From Saccharina japonica (lineage: Eukaryota; Sar; Phaeophyceae; Laminariales; Laminariaceae), in contig MEHQ01004504.1 of the NCBI GenBank assembly GCA_008828725.1, positions 248,001-312,000 of the forward strand: DNA of 64,000 nucleotides, given 5' to 3'. Below are positions 11,260 to 23,545 of the stretch, piece by piece. Position 1 is the first letter of the stretch; each line of letters opens with the position of its first letter. A program made the translations under genes and the position numbers. The notes beneath the pieces were generated by a model. The model saw only the letters and a program-made list of their open reading frames with translations. It did no database searches and was not told the origin of the DNA.

Positions 11260-11343
11260 GTACGTTTTATCGAAACACAGTTCTCCATTCGAAAGAAAAT
11301 CGGCCGGGGACCAAACCCTCACCTACTGAACAGTTCCATATTC

Positions 11344-11623
11344 TACGCGTGCTACGACAGCTAGGTCTAGCCTCTTTTGTTTTGGGTCTAAAACGTTTCC
11401 TGTCCTGAATGACGGGGGGGGGCTCCTTAACAAAACATCGGCGGAAATTCGTTTTTATGTCGCGGTATTATTTATTGATGTTATTTTTAGGCCGTAATAT
11501 TGTTCATCGGGTAAATCTTACCACTTTTATTTCTCTCAAACATCTGTTTTTTGGTGAGGTATAGGGCTGCATAAGTGGCGTCCCTCAGAAAATTAACGGT
11601 GCCTCTTTACCGTTGCATCCGTC
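11344..11623 (-). mobile_element. M1 element, diverged
   Basis: Ends TACGCGTGCTACGACAGCTA and CCGTTGCATCCGTC. Confidence 0.55.
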
Positions 11624-11633
11624 ACTCATATAG

Positions 11634-11884
11634 GACTCATCCCACGGTAGGGGCGCATTAGAAATTTCTGAGCTCCTTCCCATGAGGAGCTCAATATCTC
11701 ACCCGAAACATGACCTCGGAAACATTTGTTCAACGCAACCCGACCAAACCTTCCAATGCGGTAGTCCAAAAACAAATATATCAGTACAATAATAGTAATA
11801 GTATATGATGGTTACTCACGTGAGAAGCACAACCGGTCAGAAAACACCGAGCCTAAAAGTGGTACCCCTACCGTGGGATTGCTC
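11634..11884 (+). mobile_element. M2 element
   Basis: Ends GACTCATCCCACGGTAGGGG and CCCTACCGTGGGATTGCTC. Contains the GAGCTCCTTCCCATGAGGAG hairpin core and ACCAAACCTTCCAATGCGGT. No clear TSD. Confidence 0.75.
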
Positions 11885-12342
11885 TCATATATATATATAC
11901 CCGGGGTAAAGGGGAGCCTCACCGCCTAAATGGGCGGCATCGGCTGAACCTGAAATTATTAATTCGGGTGGTTACGCTTTGACGAGATTCAATCAATGTT
12001 AGTGCAAAGAACAGATGGGAAATATGTCCCGCTCCAACGGTGGACTCAACTTGAATTGAACCCTCAGCTGTGCCTCAGTGGCATGCGTGAGACACGTTGT
12101 TACAACGGAACCTTGGAACCCTCTTAACATATCTGCGGCTTCTCATGTAGAAAACCCCTTCAAATGTGTTTGTTTCACACGAAATTGCGGCTTCACAAGG
12201 CCGACCCACAATCGCATAGACTGCTGCTACTCGTACTATGGATCACGACTACGCGCACGTGCTGCTGTATGTACCGCGCTAACGATTGCCGCCCTGAGAC
12301 AATGAGTAGAGACTCAACAAATGACAACCTTTGCCACAAATC

Positions 12343-12580
12343 GCAGCAGCCGTAGTAGTAGTGGTAGTAGTCGTAGTAGTAGCAATAGGAGTAAAGGTTG
12401 CAGGAGTGGTAGTAGTAGTAGTCGTAGTAGTCGCAGCAGTAGTAGGAGTAGGAGTATTAGTGGTAGTATTAATAGTAGTAGTAGTGAAATAGTAGTCGTA
12501 TTAGAAGTAGTCGCAGTAGTAGTAGCAATAGTGGTGTTAGTAGTAGCAGACGCAGCACTAGTAGTTGTTGTAGGCTATCG
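12343..12580. repeat. Imperfect GTA/AGT trinucleotide array
   Basis: About 240 bp of AGT-type triplets with interspersed CGT, GGT and AAT. The Ser/Arg-rich plus-strand frame across it is most likely not a gene. Confidence 0.85.
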
Positions 12581-12694
12581 CCTCCGACCCAATGTCGCGC
12601 GATGGCCACGTTGTACGCCTAACGAAGCCATACCTTTTTTTCGTCGCGTTGCACTTTCCTTTGTGCCGAAAGCAACGTTAGGGTCGTTGGTGGG

Positions 12695-13240
12695 GGTTAC
12701 TTCATTTCATATGCATGGTCGTAGTCGTATGTCCATAGACTCTCGCATCCGTACAATGCCGGGGCGAAGAATGTGGGGGTGGTGGCCGACCAGGCAGACA
12801 TTGTTACTGTAGTACCAAGCGCGAAGCACCGTGAGATGTTGGGCGAGTGGCAGGAAGAGCGAGGTGCATCCTACTAAGAACCACTTCTGAGGCGGACTTG
12901 CATTTGGATGACAGCTCCAATGGGTTAATACAATATTCGGTGTGCCCACTTTCAGAGACAGCAATGAGAGTACTATGTAACTGCCTCGTGGATGCCTTAC
13001 CATAAACACTACCGGTACGTGATACGATCCTTCCTATTGTGCGGAGCAAAGGATCTCCACCCCGCACAAATGATCTAACTCGACCGCCAGCTGTGACCGA
13101 CCGTCAGCAAAAATACGAAATATAAAAAAAACGATACCCTGATAGTATAGCTCATGCAGTGAGCGGCATGTTTTACAGCAGTGTCATTGCACAACCGACG
13201 ACAACCCAACCAGTATATTATATAGGGCAAGGGGGGGGGG
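12695..13240 (+). repeat. R525 repeat, nearly full copy
   Basis: Shares the whole block order of the tandem units at 27.6-28.7 kb, read on the opposite strand: CATGGTCGTAGTCGTATG, ATGCCGGGGCG, CAGGCAGACATTG, ACTGCCTCGTGGATGCCTTA and CACCCCGCACAAATGATCTA. It ends in a G run. Confidence 0.8.
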
Positions 13241-13442
13241 GTACGAGAGTTTCTATGCCACAGTGAAGTGATTTTCATAACCTCTGGAAAAACGAAAACA
13301 AGTAGTGGTGTGTGCGTGTACCTCTACCGTATATTTGGTTTCGGAGTGTGGCACACACGGTCTACGAAACTATTAATACTGTAAGCGTAGCACTCTTGGA
13401 CTAGTAAAACGTTTCTGTCAGACCGGGGATCAAAGTACCGAA

Positions 13443-13720
13443 GACGCATGCTATCTTAAGGTAAAGAGATGCACCATGTTTTTTCTTAGCTCATCACTTG
13501 AGGAGCTCCATACCTCACCCGACAAATAGGTTTTGGAGGAAAATAAAAGTGCTATATACTATATATGTACTATATACCCGAGAAACAATATCAGGACCTA
13601 AGTAGATTATAAACAATAATGCAACACAAGAACGAAGGTCCAACGGATTTTGGGTTAAGCCGCCCAATCGCGCAGAAAACGTTTCAGGTAGAAAGTAACG
13701 CCTCTATCGTAGCACGCGTC
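13443..13720 (+). mobile_element. M1 element, TSD CGAA
   Basis: Ends GACGCATGCTATCTTAAGG and ATCGTAGCACGCGTC, flanked by CGAA on both sides. Confidence 0.8.
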
Positions 13721-13724
13721 CGAA

Positions 13725-14920
13725 TTTCGATGAATTGCCAGTTTCGGTTACAAAATGTTTCGTTCGTGTTTACACCGCCGTGGTGTGGCATTATGTTTGG
13801 TCCGGTGTTGCACTTTATTCATGTTTTTATCTAGCTCGCCCCGCAACGTAAGCCCCCTACAGTAATGTATGGCAACATTAAATTCAATTGTTTTTTTTAA
13901 TGTTTTCGGACATAGTGGTAGGTATATAGGTAAGACACATGTTTACGGTAGAGGTGTGTATGTACTCACATAAATGGGTAAAGCAAGTTAAATGCCAAAA
14001 ACGTAGTACCGGGTACATGGACACGAGGACACAAGCCGAACGACAATACTAAGAAGACAAATACAAAATAATACCTGGTAGTAAACTAACGTGGGAAGAT
14101 AAAGGAATGCTTGCTACATGATCTCCTGCTTCAGCGTGAACCATATAACAGCTACGTGATCCCCCCACCTGTCCTCGTCCGGCAGCCATATCCCGTGAAC
14201 GGGTTATCCCATCATTCTATGTACTCGTATGAAATAATAGTAATTGCATGCTTATTTGTGATTGGAAATGGATTTTGGTATTGAGGCCGGATTACTGGGT
14301 TGTGGAGAGGTGCTTTTGACACAGTGAAGAGGATACTTATGGTATCGTTTTTGTTTTGTCAGCGGTGTTGAATTTTGATGTTGATACATTAACTTTGGGA
14401 AATGAGAATAGTACGTTAGCGCTATGGGGTTTACTATGTAAGCATGATACCCACGTATTAATTCATCATATTGTTTACTGTTGGACATCACTACAAACTG
14501 CTCTTGATCGGTGGAAAAAAAAAGAAAAGTTGATCGATACATTGCATGGATATCGAAACTGAATTCGTGTTGTACTTGCATGCATGTACATAGTACTTGC
14601 ATGCAGTACTTGCAAAATGGTTTATTTTGGAACGTCAAGCAGGAAAGCCCTTGCAAACGAAGACGCAAGAAGTTTCCGTCGGTATGGTTTGTGGTCAAAG
14701 TATAGTATACCCAAGTACCCCTTTCCTTCAAGGCATACACACGCGGAGTATTATCAATAAACGGGAGACATTATGGTGGTTACTTATTGATTGGTCGATA
14801 AAATATAATAATATCAGGGACCACCAGGGAACGAGGAGGAGCACGGGAGGTATCCACACCGATGGCGTGTGGATGGAGCGCGGATGCGGCCTAGGACTCA
14901 AGAATATAACGTAAAGAGTG
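13725..14920. other. AT-rich stretch without a recognised feature
   Basis: Only short overlapping frames with no coherent protein character. A palindromic TGCATGCATGTACATAG cluster at 14576-14605 is the only structure I noticed. Confidence 0.5.
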
Positions 14921-14923
14921 CAT

Positions 14924-15168
14924 GACGCGTGCTACGGTAGAGGTAGCGCTTTTTGGATGAATCGTTTTCTGAACGATCGGGCTCCTCAACCCAACTTCGT
15001 CGTTTTTTCATTTTTGAGACGAATAATGTTTCAGAGTATACTTCAGTCGTGAGATTTCTCATCCGGCAGCACTTTCAGTTTTACTCCATCATGTTTTCGG
15101 TGAGGCATGACGCTCCTTAAGTTAGGAGCTCAGAAAAAGCATGGTGCACCTCTATCGTAGCATGCATC
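14924..15168 (-). mobile_element. M1 element
   Basis: Ends GACGCGTGCTACGGTAGAGG and ATCGTAGCATGCATC, flanks GCAT/GCCT (3 of 4). Confidence 0.8.
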
Positions 15169-15394
15169 GCCTATTGGGAAGGAGGAGGGAGCACGGACAA
15201 CATATGAAGTATTGCAGGTAAATCTTGGCGTGAAGCAGACATGAAAGGATATTAGATTTTTCGCATAGGTTTCCTTGGTTTCCGTGGTTTTCTGCTTTCG
15301 GGAATGTTATGAGTGATCAACGTTGAAGCTCATGCTGCACATTGTCGGATGGCAAACATATTTACAATGATAGCACGCTTAGACATCGTTCTAT

Positions 15395-15620
15395 ACTCTG
15401 CAGTACGGGGGACCGTATTAAATAGGACCAAAGTGTTCACGTAAAAATAGGTTATAATATATTAATATCTAGGTATTTGTGTGTACCGTAGGCTTTCTAT
15501 GTATTACTACGAAGAACCATAGTAAATAGGACCACATATTGTCAGTACAAGTAGGTAAATGCGTAGTTTTTTTTATGTTGCGTAGGTCTTATTTAGTATG
15601 GTCTTCCGTAATATAGTCAC
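15395..15620. repeat. P120 AT-rich palindromic repeat
   Basis: Blocks such as GTATTAAATAGGACC, CCATAGTAAATAGGACC and TATGGTCTTCCGTAAT recur in both orientations here and at 19.3, 21.9, 48.3 and 56.5 kb. Confidence 0.6.
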
Positions 15621-15999
15621 TCGAAATCGTGATGCGCTGAACTATGTCATGGCCGGGCCGGTATTCTAGCGGACATAAAAAATGCCGGAAACGTTGACAG
15701 GGCCCCCACACGAAGTCACTCACCCACGCACGAACAGACCCACTCACCCCCCCCCCCAGGCAACCAACACATCAACCAAACCATATGAGACTCTATAACT
15801 GCGCTGAAACACCGGTGGATAACAACTTCGTGGTAACCGCCCACCTCTCCCCGCCACCCATCCACCCACCGCGCCAACCCCCATCCAACCAACTGACCCA
15901 TCCAAGGTACATAGTCTCCAACTGACTGCTCCGTCACGTAAGGGTACGCTCAACCACCAACATCCCGATGAGCCGACCGATCTACCACCCGATCGACTC

Positions 16000-16630
16000 A
16001 ACCATTTTCATGCTCAGATAAGTAAGCAATATGCTGTACGATAAAACGTAGTTATATTACAATGAAATTACTATACATAAATGCCTTACACCTTGAATAT
16101 TCACACTATTTGCACTTTGCTTTCGAAGTTGTATTATATCCCACTTCGAACTGGACCAGGTGTATATCACGGGCTACGATTCATACTACCATGTATTTCT
16201 GCATTCATCTGGTTGGCCAAACTTCTTACGTACGTACAAAACTCATGTTATCTCATTCTTCCGAGAATATTCTGCCTATTAGTAATAAAACCACAGCAAA
16301 ACTGCTCAAACCCCATACATTTTACTATTCGATTTAGTTTTAGTCTATCTTCCGGACAAGCTGTGGTCACAGGTGGTTGTCTTGCTTTCTCCGCGCCAGC
16401 GGTATCTCTGCCTTGTTTTTTCGTCGCACATAGATGATAAGCTTCAGCATTCCCACTCTGCTTCGTTTATTTTTGGTCAATGTTTGCCGTCTTATTTATG
16501 CTCTCGCGCTTCCCGCTGATAAAGTTTAATGCAAGAATAGCCCCTACACGTACATGTGCTCTCGGAGAGGATTACGTATACCCACAACACCAACAACTGT
16601 TGGTAGGCACGAGAGGACGGCCTACCACCT
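16000..16630. other. Stretch without a recognised feature
   Basis: AT-rich. Open frames (for example 16081-16437 plus) are low in coding character. Confidence 0.4.
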
Positions 16631-16632
16631 CA

Positions 16633-16893
16633 GATGCGTGCTACGATAGAGGTGTACCATGTTTTTGCCTTGGAAGGGTGGTCACTTGAAGAGCTCTTCA
16701 CCTCACCCCAAAGTGATCATTAAGGAAGGAAAGTAAAAATGCTACCAATATCCGATAGAAAGTCCCATGGCCGAAGCAAAAAAGGAACAATATTTCGTCA
16801 CAAAAATGACAGTCCGCCGAGTTTGGGTTAAGGAGCTCGATCGTTCAGAAACCATTTCAGCCAAAACGTGCTATCGCTATCGTAGCACGCGTC
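16633..16893 (+). mobile_element. M1 element (ATTAAGG subfamily)
   Basis: Ends GATGCGTGCTACGATAGAGG and ATCGTAGCACGCGTC, flanks CTCA/ACCA. Confidence 0.8.
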
Positions 16894-17190
16894 ACCAAGC
16901 CACCGAGAACTCCCCTCGGCCGTGCGTTCTTCAGTTAGTTGTCCTTCACACTATGACCATAGCTTAAGCCGGGAATATTTAAATTGAAACACCACCCATA
17001 TCCCAATATAGTTCGGCGTATTGTATCAGACCCCCCCTGCAATACCTAAAGCTTACCCCCCGTAACCGCGAGTGTTAATCGTATGTGCTACTACAGCAGA
17101 GGTAGCAGTTTTGTTTTTCTGATTTTGTTCCAGAACTATCTCGTTTTCTCTAACAGCTCGAGAACTTCGTACGAGTCCCACGAACTGGGG

Positions 17191-17425
17191 GACAAACTAC
17201 TTGGGATTAACGCGGGACAATTGTTTCAGTTCTGAATTGGGTTAACCTAAAAACCGTCCGGTCTTTTTTCGTTCTTGTGTGACGCAGTGTGTTCCGCTGT
17301 CCACCAATTTCGGGACAAACCACTTGGGATTAACGTGGGACAATTGTTTCAGTTCTGAATGGGTTAACCTAAAAACCGTCCGGACTTTCGTTCTTGTGTG
17401 ACGCAATGTGTTCCGCTGTTGTGCA
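17191..17425. repeat. About 123-bp tandem duplication
   Basis: Two units beginning GACAAAC.ACTTGGGATTAA and containing GTTTCAGTTCTGAAT, CTAAAAACCGTCCGG and GTGTGACGCA. The same block occurs in part at 3565-3620 and 37720-37750. Confidence 0.75.
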
Positions 17426-17512
17426 CCTGCAGTAGGCCATGCGACTGTCCATCAGGTATGAAAGCATGTTTGGTCTCCTTCAAGATCAGATACATGATCT
17501 GGGGCGACGAGG

Positions 17513-17780
17513 GACGCGTGCAACAATAGAGGTGGCAGGTTTTGGCTGATTTTTGTTCTTTTCTGAATTTTCGAGCTCCTTAACCCAAAATCGTCAGACA
17601 AAAACATTATTGTGTTGCGATATACGTTTCGCGGTATACTTACTGTAGGTCCTGGGATCATCCATCGGGTAGCACTTTTCGTTTCCTCCGAATCCATTTT
17701 TTGGTGTCGTATGGAGCTCCTACAATGAGGAGCTCAGAAAACACCGGGTGTGAAAACTCTATCGTAGCATGACATGCATC
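17513..17780 (-). mobile_element. M1 element, TSD GAGG
   Basis: Ends GACGCGTGCAACAATAGAGG and a right end with a small internal duplication (GCATGACATGCATC), flanked by GAGG. An M1 end fragment follows to 17865. Confidence 0.75.
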
Positions 17781-17891
17781 GAGGTGGAGAGCTCGCCGTG
17801 AAGTGACCGCTCTCCGAAAATACATACACTGTGGTGCACCTGCATGCAGGCTACCGTAGCATGCGTCTTACGCGTTAGTAGTGGAGACGCA

Positions 17892-18149
17892 GACGCATGC
17901 TACGATAGAGGTGCACCATGTTTTTGCCTTCGAAGGGTGGTTACTTGAAGAGCTCTACACCTCACCCCAAAGTGATCATTAAGGGAGGAAACTAAAAGTG
18001 CTATCCGATTGAAAATCCCTTGGCCAAAGCAAAAAAGGAACACCATTGCAACAAAATAATGATCAAAGTCCGCTGATTTTGGGTGAAGGAGCTCGATCGT
18101 TAAGAAATATTTTAACCCAAAAAGTGATATATTTATCGTAGCACGCGTC
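17892..18149 (+). mobile_element. M1 element (ATTAAGG subfamily), TSD CGCA
   Basis: Ends GACGCATGCTACGATAGAGG and ATCGTAGCACGCGTC, flanked by CGCA. The right TSD is also the tip of the next M1 copy, so this copy inserted at the end of 18150-18412. Confidence 0.85.
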
Positions 18150-18412
18150 CGCATGGTACGGTAGAGGTGCACCACATTGTTTTTGAGGGTGGTATGGTGA
18201 CTTGAGGAGCCTCTATACCTCACCCGAAAACGGATTTAGAAAGGAAATAAAAGCGACATGTACCCGATGAAATGAACAATACCATGGGCTAAGCTTACCA
18301 TTGACAATATTGCAGCACAAGAATGAAAGTCCGACGATGCTTTGGGTTAAGGAGCCCAAGCAATCAGAAAATATTTCATCCGAAAAGCGCTAACTCTACC
18401 GTAGCACGCGTC
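18150..18412 (+). mobile_element. M1 element abutting the previous copy
   Basis: Left end CGCATGGTACGGTAGAGGTG (first bases lost to the junction), right end CCGTAGCACGCGTC. Confidence 0.75.
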
Positions 18413-18724
18413 TAGAAGGAAAACGGAAAGAGCACACAGCCCACAACTCGAACCGCACCCGCCGTGCGGAATAATCTGGTTTATCGCATCACACGTATAT
18501 ACGCCTTGAGGTGTTCGTCTGGGCTTAATGTTTCAGAGTGTCTCCCGTGCTGCGACGTGCGCATCGACAATAGGCGAGGGGTGTGTGTGTGATCGGGAAA
18601 TCGTGCATCCCGTGCCATATTTCTACCTATACCTCTAAAGCACGGCGTACTTGTTGAAGTTTTATCTTGTCTGGCTGGATGAGGTATTATGTACTACAGG
18701 TGCAACATCAGTGAAGGAATGACG

Positions 18725-18962
18725 ATGTGTCGAGGCTCTGTCTCTGTGAACACTACTTGTGAGAAAGAAGAAAAAAGTCATAGTTTGAAAAGGCGCTTAT
18801 GTGACCATAATGGAAAGAAGGCTGACCTGAGATACCCAGAGAAAAGGAGAAGAAGAGTAGAAGAGTAGAATAAGAATAGGGAGGAAAAGGGGAGGAGAGT
18901 GGTTGAGGTGGGGAATATATTCACCCGATCGTCTCGGTACAATGCCCAGGCTACGGACAATT
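18725..18962. repeat. Dispersed repeat shared with 58210-58440
   Basis: Both carry TGTCGAGGCTCTGTCTCT, GTTTGAAAAGGCGCTTAT, GAAGAAGAGTAGAAGAGT and ACAATGCCCA.GCTACGG in the same order. Confidence 0.75.
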
Positions 18963-19087
18963 ATACTCTACCAAGTAGTGTTCTTATTACTATACCGTCG
19001 GTCAAACATAGACCACTAGGTTTGTTCAATGGACGAGATATACGTACGTATTTGTGAATATACATACCGACTCTATTTTGTCAGTTG

Positions 19088-19298
19088 ACGAACGCATGCA
19101 ACGATAGAAGTAGCACTTTCTTATCTCTTTTGGTTTTGTTTTATTTTTTTCGTCAGAATGGCACGGCTCCTTAGCCCAAAATCGTCTACAGAATTTAATT
19201 CTCGTGCTGCAGGTATGTTTTTCAGCGTATATACGTGCACTAGTCCATGGGATTATCGATCGAGTGTCCCCTTTGTTTCGCTCCGAAAACAATGTTTG
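19088..19298 (-). mobile_element. Truncated M1 copy
   Basis: Left end AACGCATGCAACGATAGAAG. The far end is lost at a P120 repeat (about 19300-19435). Confidence 0.55.
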
Positions 19299-19305
19299 AC
19301 CTATT

Positions 19306-19435
19306 TAGGGGCGGCATATTAAATATAACAAAATGTTGTTAGTAAACATAAGTAAATATAAAGGCTTTTCTGTCAACCACAAGTCCTCATTTACTTTGGC
19401 CCCCCGTAGCACATAGTAATAGTGGTGAACAGTCC
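19306..19435. repeat. P120 AT-rich repeat, diverged
   Basis: AT-rich block with TATTAAATATAACAAAATG and TAAACATAAGTAAATA, resembling the 15.4 and 21.9 kb copies. Confidence 0.4.
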
Positions 19436-19440
19436 CTGAA

Positions 19441-19689
19441 GACTCGTGCTACGATAGAGGTAGCACGTTTTGCTGAATTTCTTTCTGAATGATCGGGATC
19501 CTTAATCCCAAAGTGTGGGACTCTCTCTTATATGTGTTGTAATATTTTTCATAGTACGCTTAGGTCATGGGATAGTTCATCGGGTAGCACTTTTGTCTTC
19601 CTCCAAAATCATTGTTTTGGGCGGGGTATGGAGCTCCTCAATTGAGGAGCTCAGAAAACACATGGTGCACCTCTATCGTAGCATGCATT
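19441..19689 (-). mobile_element. M1 element
   Basis: Ends GACTCGTGCTACGATAGAGG and ATCGTAGCATGCATT; an M1 end fragment follows to 19745. Confidence 0.75.
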
Positions 19690-20069
19690 CCAAGTGAGGC
19701 GCCTCATCAAAAATGGTGCACCTGTACCTTAAGATAGCATGCGTCGAAAACCAAAAATGCGTTCGAAATATTCCCCCTCTTTGCTTGCTGACGTTTTGTC
19801 CTTGTTTTGTATGTCTCGCACATTTGTTTGGTGTTGGCTCTACTGTACTTCATAACGAAAACAACAAAAACAGCTCACATACTTTGTTGTGTGTGGTTGT
19901 GTGGTTGTGCATCACCAGCAAAGGCTGCGGCCTGAATACGAATCCGATCGACCTCGTTTTTTTTTCTCTCCAGCGTGCGCGCTGAAAAAAAATACGATTG
20001 GTTATGATAGTGTCCCCCCTAGGCACCAATATGTACCGTTTATCTTGGCGGGGGGGGGGGCGGTCACAG

Positions 20070-20655
20070 AGTGGACGAGATCCACGAACTTCAACACATA
20101 TTTCTACGAAGTGTTTGGCTGCATGAATAAAGCCTACACAACACCACCTGTTAGACCGTTCATTAGTCGATCTGTGAGGGGTCCAGCAGGTAGTGCTACA
20201 AGCCCATCATGAGGCCACATACATACGGGAACACTGTGTCTGCGATCAAGGGAACGGGACCTTTCGGGCAAACCATACACGAGCACTGCAGTCTTGAAAC
20301 AAAACTGTCTGTTTTTTTTTTTTTCATGTTCAGGTGGAATACTATTTCTGGCTTACTTTTGACCTTTCCTGACACTCCCTACCGAAAACGTCAATTCTCC
20401 AGTTATAATGGCCGGGCCGGCTAGATCCTGAAGGACGTTATTTGAGCGCGTAGACTGTGGGCAACCGTTTTGTGTCAGGCGCCGCATAGGTCCGACGCCC
20501 TTTTCATATCGCACACCGCCTCTTCCTTAAAGACCGACTCTCCGAACCTCTGGTCCCAATATAGACGAATTGGGATATACTTGTTTTTTTGTTCAGGCTG
20601 CTCTGGTACTGCTGTCTTCGCCCAGATGTTCGACGAGATCACCGAGCGCTGTTAG
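20070..20655 (+). CDS. Candidate two terminal exons of a small plus-strand gene (unidentified)
   Basis: Exon 20070-20189 (after CACAG, before GTAGTG) encodes WTRSTNFNTYFYEVFG, then CMNKAYTTPPVRPFISRSVR and GPA plus one base. Exon 20597-20655 follows a T-rich tract and GTTCAG, and encodes CSGTAVFAQMFDEITERC then TAG. Phase is conserved across the 407-bp intron (G|GC gives Gly). No upstream exon or start was found, and M1/M2 elements flank both sides, so it may be a gene remnant. Family not recognised. Confidence 0.3.
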
Positions 20656-20694
20656 TAGTAGATGCACCTACCTCGACCTCCCGTTCGATCGTCC

Positions 20695-20943
20695 GACTCG
20701 TCCCACGTTACAGGTGTAGCAGATTTTTCTGAGCTCCTCACATGAGGAGCTCAATACCTCACCCGAAACATGACCTCGGAGACATTCTTTCGCGCGACCC
20801 GATCCAAACTTCGAATGCGCGGTACTCCGAAAAAAAACGTGCCAGTAGAATAATGTAAGCATCCGGTGGTTACCCACGGGAGGAGCTTAGTCGGTCAGAA
20901 AGTATTGAGACAAAAAGTGGTACCCCTACCCGTGAGATTGCTC
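20695..20943 (+). mobile_element. M2 element, TSD GTCC
   Basis: Ends GACTCGTCCCACG and CCCTACCCGTGAGATTGCTC, flanked by GTCC on both sides. Contains the CTGAGCTCCTCACATGAGGA core. Confidence 0.8.
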
Positions 20944-20947
20944 GTCC

Positions 20948-21700
20948 GTGTAGCGTCCTACGCGCCCACGGCAGAGTCAATATTCCAAACAAGAGCTTCG
21001 GAGTGGTCAAGACTCTTGCTGCCGACACAGCAATGCCTACCCTGTCTTGGACATCCAAGGGCGCAAACTCCTACTACTGCAGTGACCACAACGAACAAAC
21101 TACACGTCGGTCGGGAGCAGGTCTGATCATTAGAACTGGAGCTATGCCGTGTTTGGTGAGGGTTGATGATACGGTGGCATTGTACCATAATTAATATTTC
21201 TGCCGCAAAAAAAAGCCCCGAAAATATATATATCGTATTTCAAACGACTCAAGTGCTGTTTTTTGTTTTCGCCGAAGGGGGACCCTGAATAGTCTCATCG
21301 CTGTTGAGGGTCCTGCTACCCAAAACATGTGTCGTGGTAGAAGCAGCGGCAGCGGGGTATATACGATAGGTGGGGGTCAGCCCTCACGGAAGAAGACCTG
21401 ATGTCGGATGTTAGGCTAACCTTCTACGTGTATTCTGGGGGAGCAAGGTTTAAGTAGAGATGCTTGCAATTTCCTTCCTTAGGCGAAGAGCGCATATATG
21501 CTACGGTACCAGGTATACCAATTCCATTGTTTTATTCCGGCGCAATGAGGGTGGGAAGCAGCAAGGACAGCAGAAAATGTGGCAACTTATATACAGCTCA
21601 ATACCGGCACATTCTAAGAACATACCTGGTACGAACTATAATTGGTGCATAGATACGTAGGGCTCCTTGTTTGTGTTTCGGCGGTGTCCTTCTTCTGGAG
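20948..21700. other. Stretch without a recognised feature
   Basis: Short frames on both strands without family resemblance. Confidence 0.35.
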
Positions 21701-21705
21701 GAAAT

Positions 21706-22136
21706 GACGCATGCAGGCTACGGGTAGAGGGCGCACCTGTATCCAGCGCATTTTCTCAGGCTCCTCACTTGAGGAGCTCTATACTAATAGCAAGTAATAC
21801 ATACTAATAGTAGTAAGTCATACATTCTACTGTAATAGTAAGTCATAAAAAATAAAAAATAAACGAGGAACACACCTACCTGGTACCCGAAATCATACAA
21901 AACAAAAGAAGACGATATTTATAACGGGCAACACCATAGTAAACACTGGTAAATAGAACCTACGGTACAGATAAAAAAAACTGTACATTTACCTATTTTT
22001 ACTGACAAAATTTGGTCCTATTTACTAGTGTTTACTATGGTCCTCCGTAATAGGTAGCTTTGGGGTTGAGGAGCTGAGTCATTCAGAACGAAATTGATAA
22101 TAATAGTAATACGACTTCTCTATCGTTGCACGGGTC
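21706..22136 (+). mobile_element. M1 element interrupted by a P120 repeat
   Basis: Left end GACGCATGCAGGCTACGGGT plus the CTCCTCACTTGAGGAGCTC core, right end ATCGTTGCACGGGTC. Between them lies the P120 palindrome (about 21945-22052: CACCATAGTAAACACTGGTA ... TAGTGTTTACTATGGTCC). Confidence 0.6.
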
Positions 22137-22252
22137 CAGCGCTGAAGCTCATCCACGCTCTACATGAATGGTTGGATGGCGAGAATGAATAATGCCCAAG
22201 GCACTGTTCATTCAGAATGAAAAGACTGACACAATTCGTTTAATGTCCCACA

Positions 22253-22264
22253 GCAGTAGCAGCC

Positions 22265-22313
<49 letters not shown>
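22253..22313. repeat. (CAG)n microsatellite
   Basis: About 20 GCA/CAG triplets, nearly pure from 22265. Confidence 0.95.
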
Positions 22314-23545
22314 GAACCAAACCGTAAAACGACAACGGCAGCGCGGGGGTGAGCCCAGTGCCGCATAAATGTAAACGCCATTCTTGCAATAATATTTCCC
22401 GACCGCAAGTTAACGCTGCTGCAATCGTCACGACATACATGTGGTCGTGCATAAAACGACCGACTTGACAACGACCATATACATACGACATGTAAAGTGA
22501 CGGTTCCGGAGGTATATACGCACCTGCTTTGGGGAAAATGTTGCACTACACATACATATCGCCTAGCTATAGATATATACCAGGTATATTTATCTCAGCA
22601 TGCGGGCTGCACAGGTCCCGACTGGTCCAAACGCCCACCTTTGTATTGTGGACTTGACGTGGTGGACCAGTCCCGACAGCAGCAGGTTCCCCGCCGTGTG
22701 CCGCTTGATGGGTCGTCTAAATTATTCGATTCACGAGGAACAAAACCTTTTCGTTTCCCGGCCGGAAAGTACACAGACAGACGCACGTTGCGTGTTGTTT
22801 TGCTTCTGCCCGTCGGGAGAAAGTGGCGTGAAGATCCGAAAGAACAGGACACGGGAAAACAAACCATGCCACTTGTATTATACATACGTAGTCTTAGTCG
22901 TGTAAACATACCGCCGTCACGCTGGCAACTCCTCTGTAGGACAAAAAGCGGAGGAAATATTCATTGCCCGGAAATAATTCCTTCGGTGCTCGGATGGCCT
23001 TCAAAAGGAGCCTGTCGTCTGTGCCGAAAGATATACATGTTTGAGAAACATTTTACGGCACAAGAGTCGACTTGAAACCCCCGGGGGTGCCACGAGGTAT
23101 AAAGGCATGGGGGAGGGGGGACCACATGTTTTTCTGTGGAGACTTTACCGCATGCCGACGAGGCTCGCTGTTGTTGTGCAGTCGTTGATGCCCCGTCGAT
23201 TTGTGATCGAGGCTCAATCAATTTTGTTGGGTAGACACACATCGACGAATTTTCCTTGAAGAAGAATTTTCCTTTTTCTCCCGGGGTCCCATCGACCGCA
23301 TCATTTCTTTAAATACACCTCCTCCGTGTTATTCTCAGACTCTTTTAGCGAACTTGTTTGAATATGTCCAATATTCAACAAACACTTTATTTTTCCCACT
23401 TTTGCTACATACAGTAGTATTACTCGTGACAGATTTGAAATGTATATCGTATGATAGATCGCGACCCTCTCTGTGTCAAAAACAAATTGTTTTCCACGAC
23501 ACTTAAATGATTGCTACCCCTCCACCGCTGGTGTACATACATCGT

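Noticed and set aside
12321..12812. Ser/Arg-rich plus-strand frame resembling an SR protein
   Set aside because: Encoded by an AGT triplet array running into an R525 repeat; no non-repetitive domain.
22497..23075. 192-codon plus-strand frame
   Set aside because: No recognisable domain and comparable frames on the opposite strand; probably chance.
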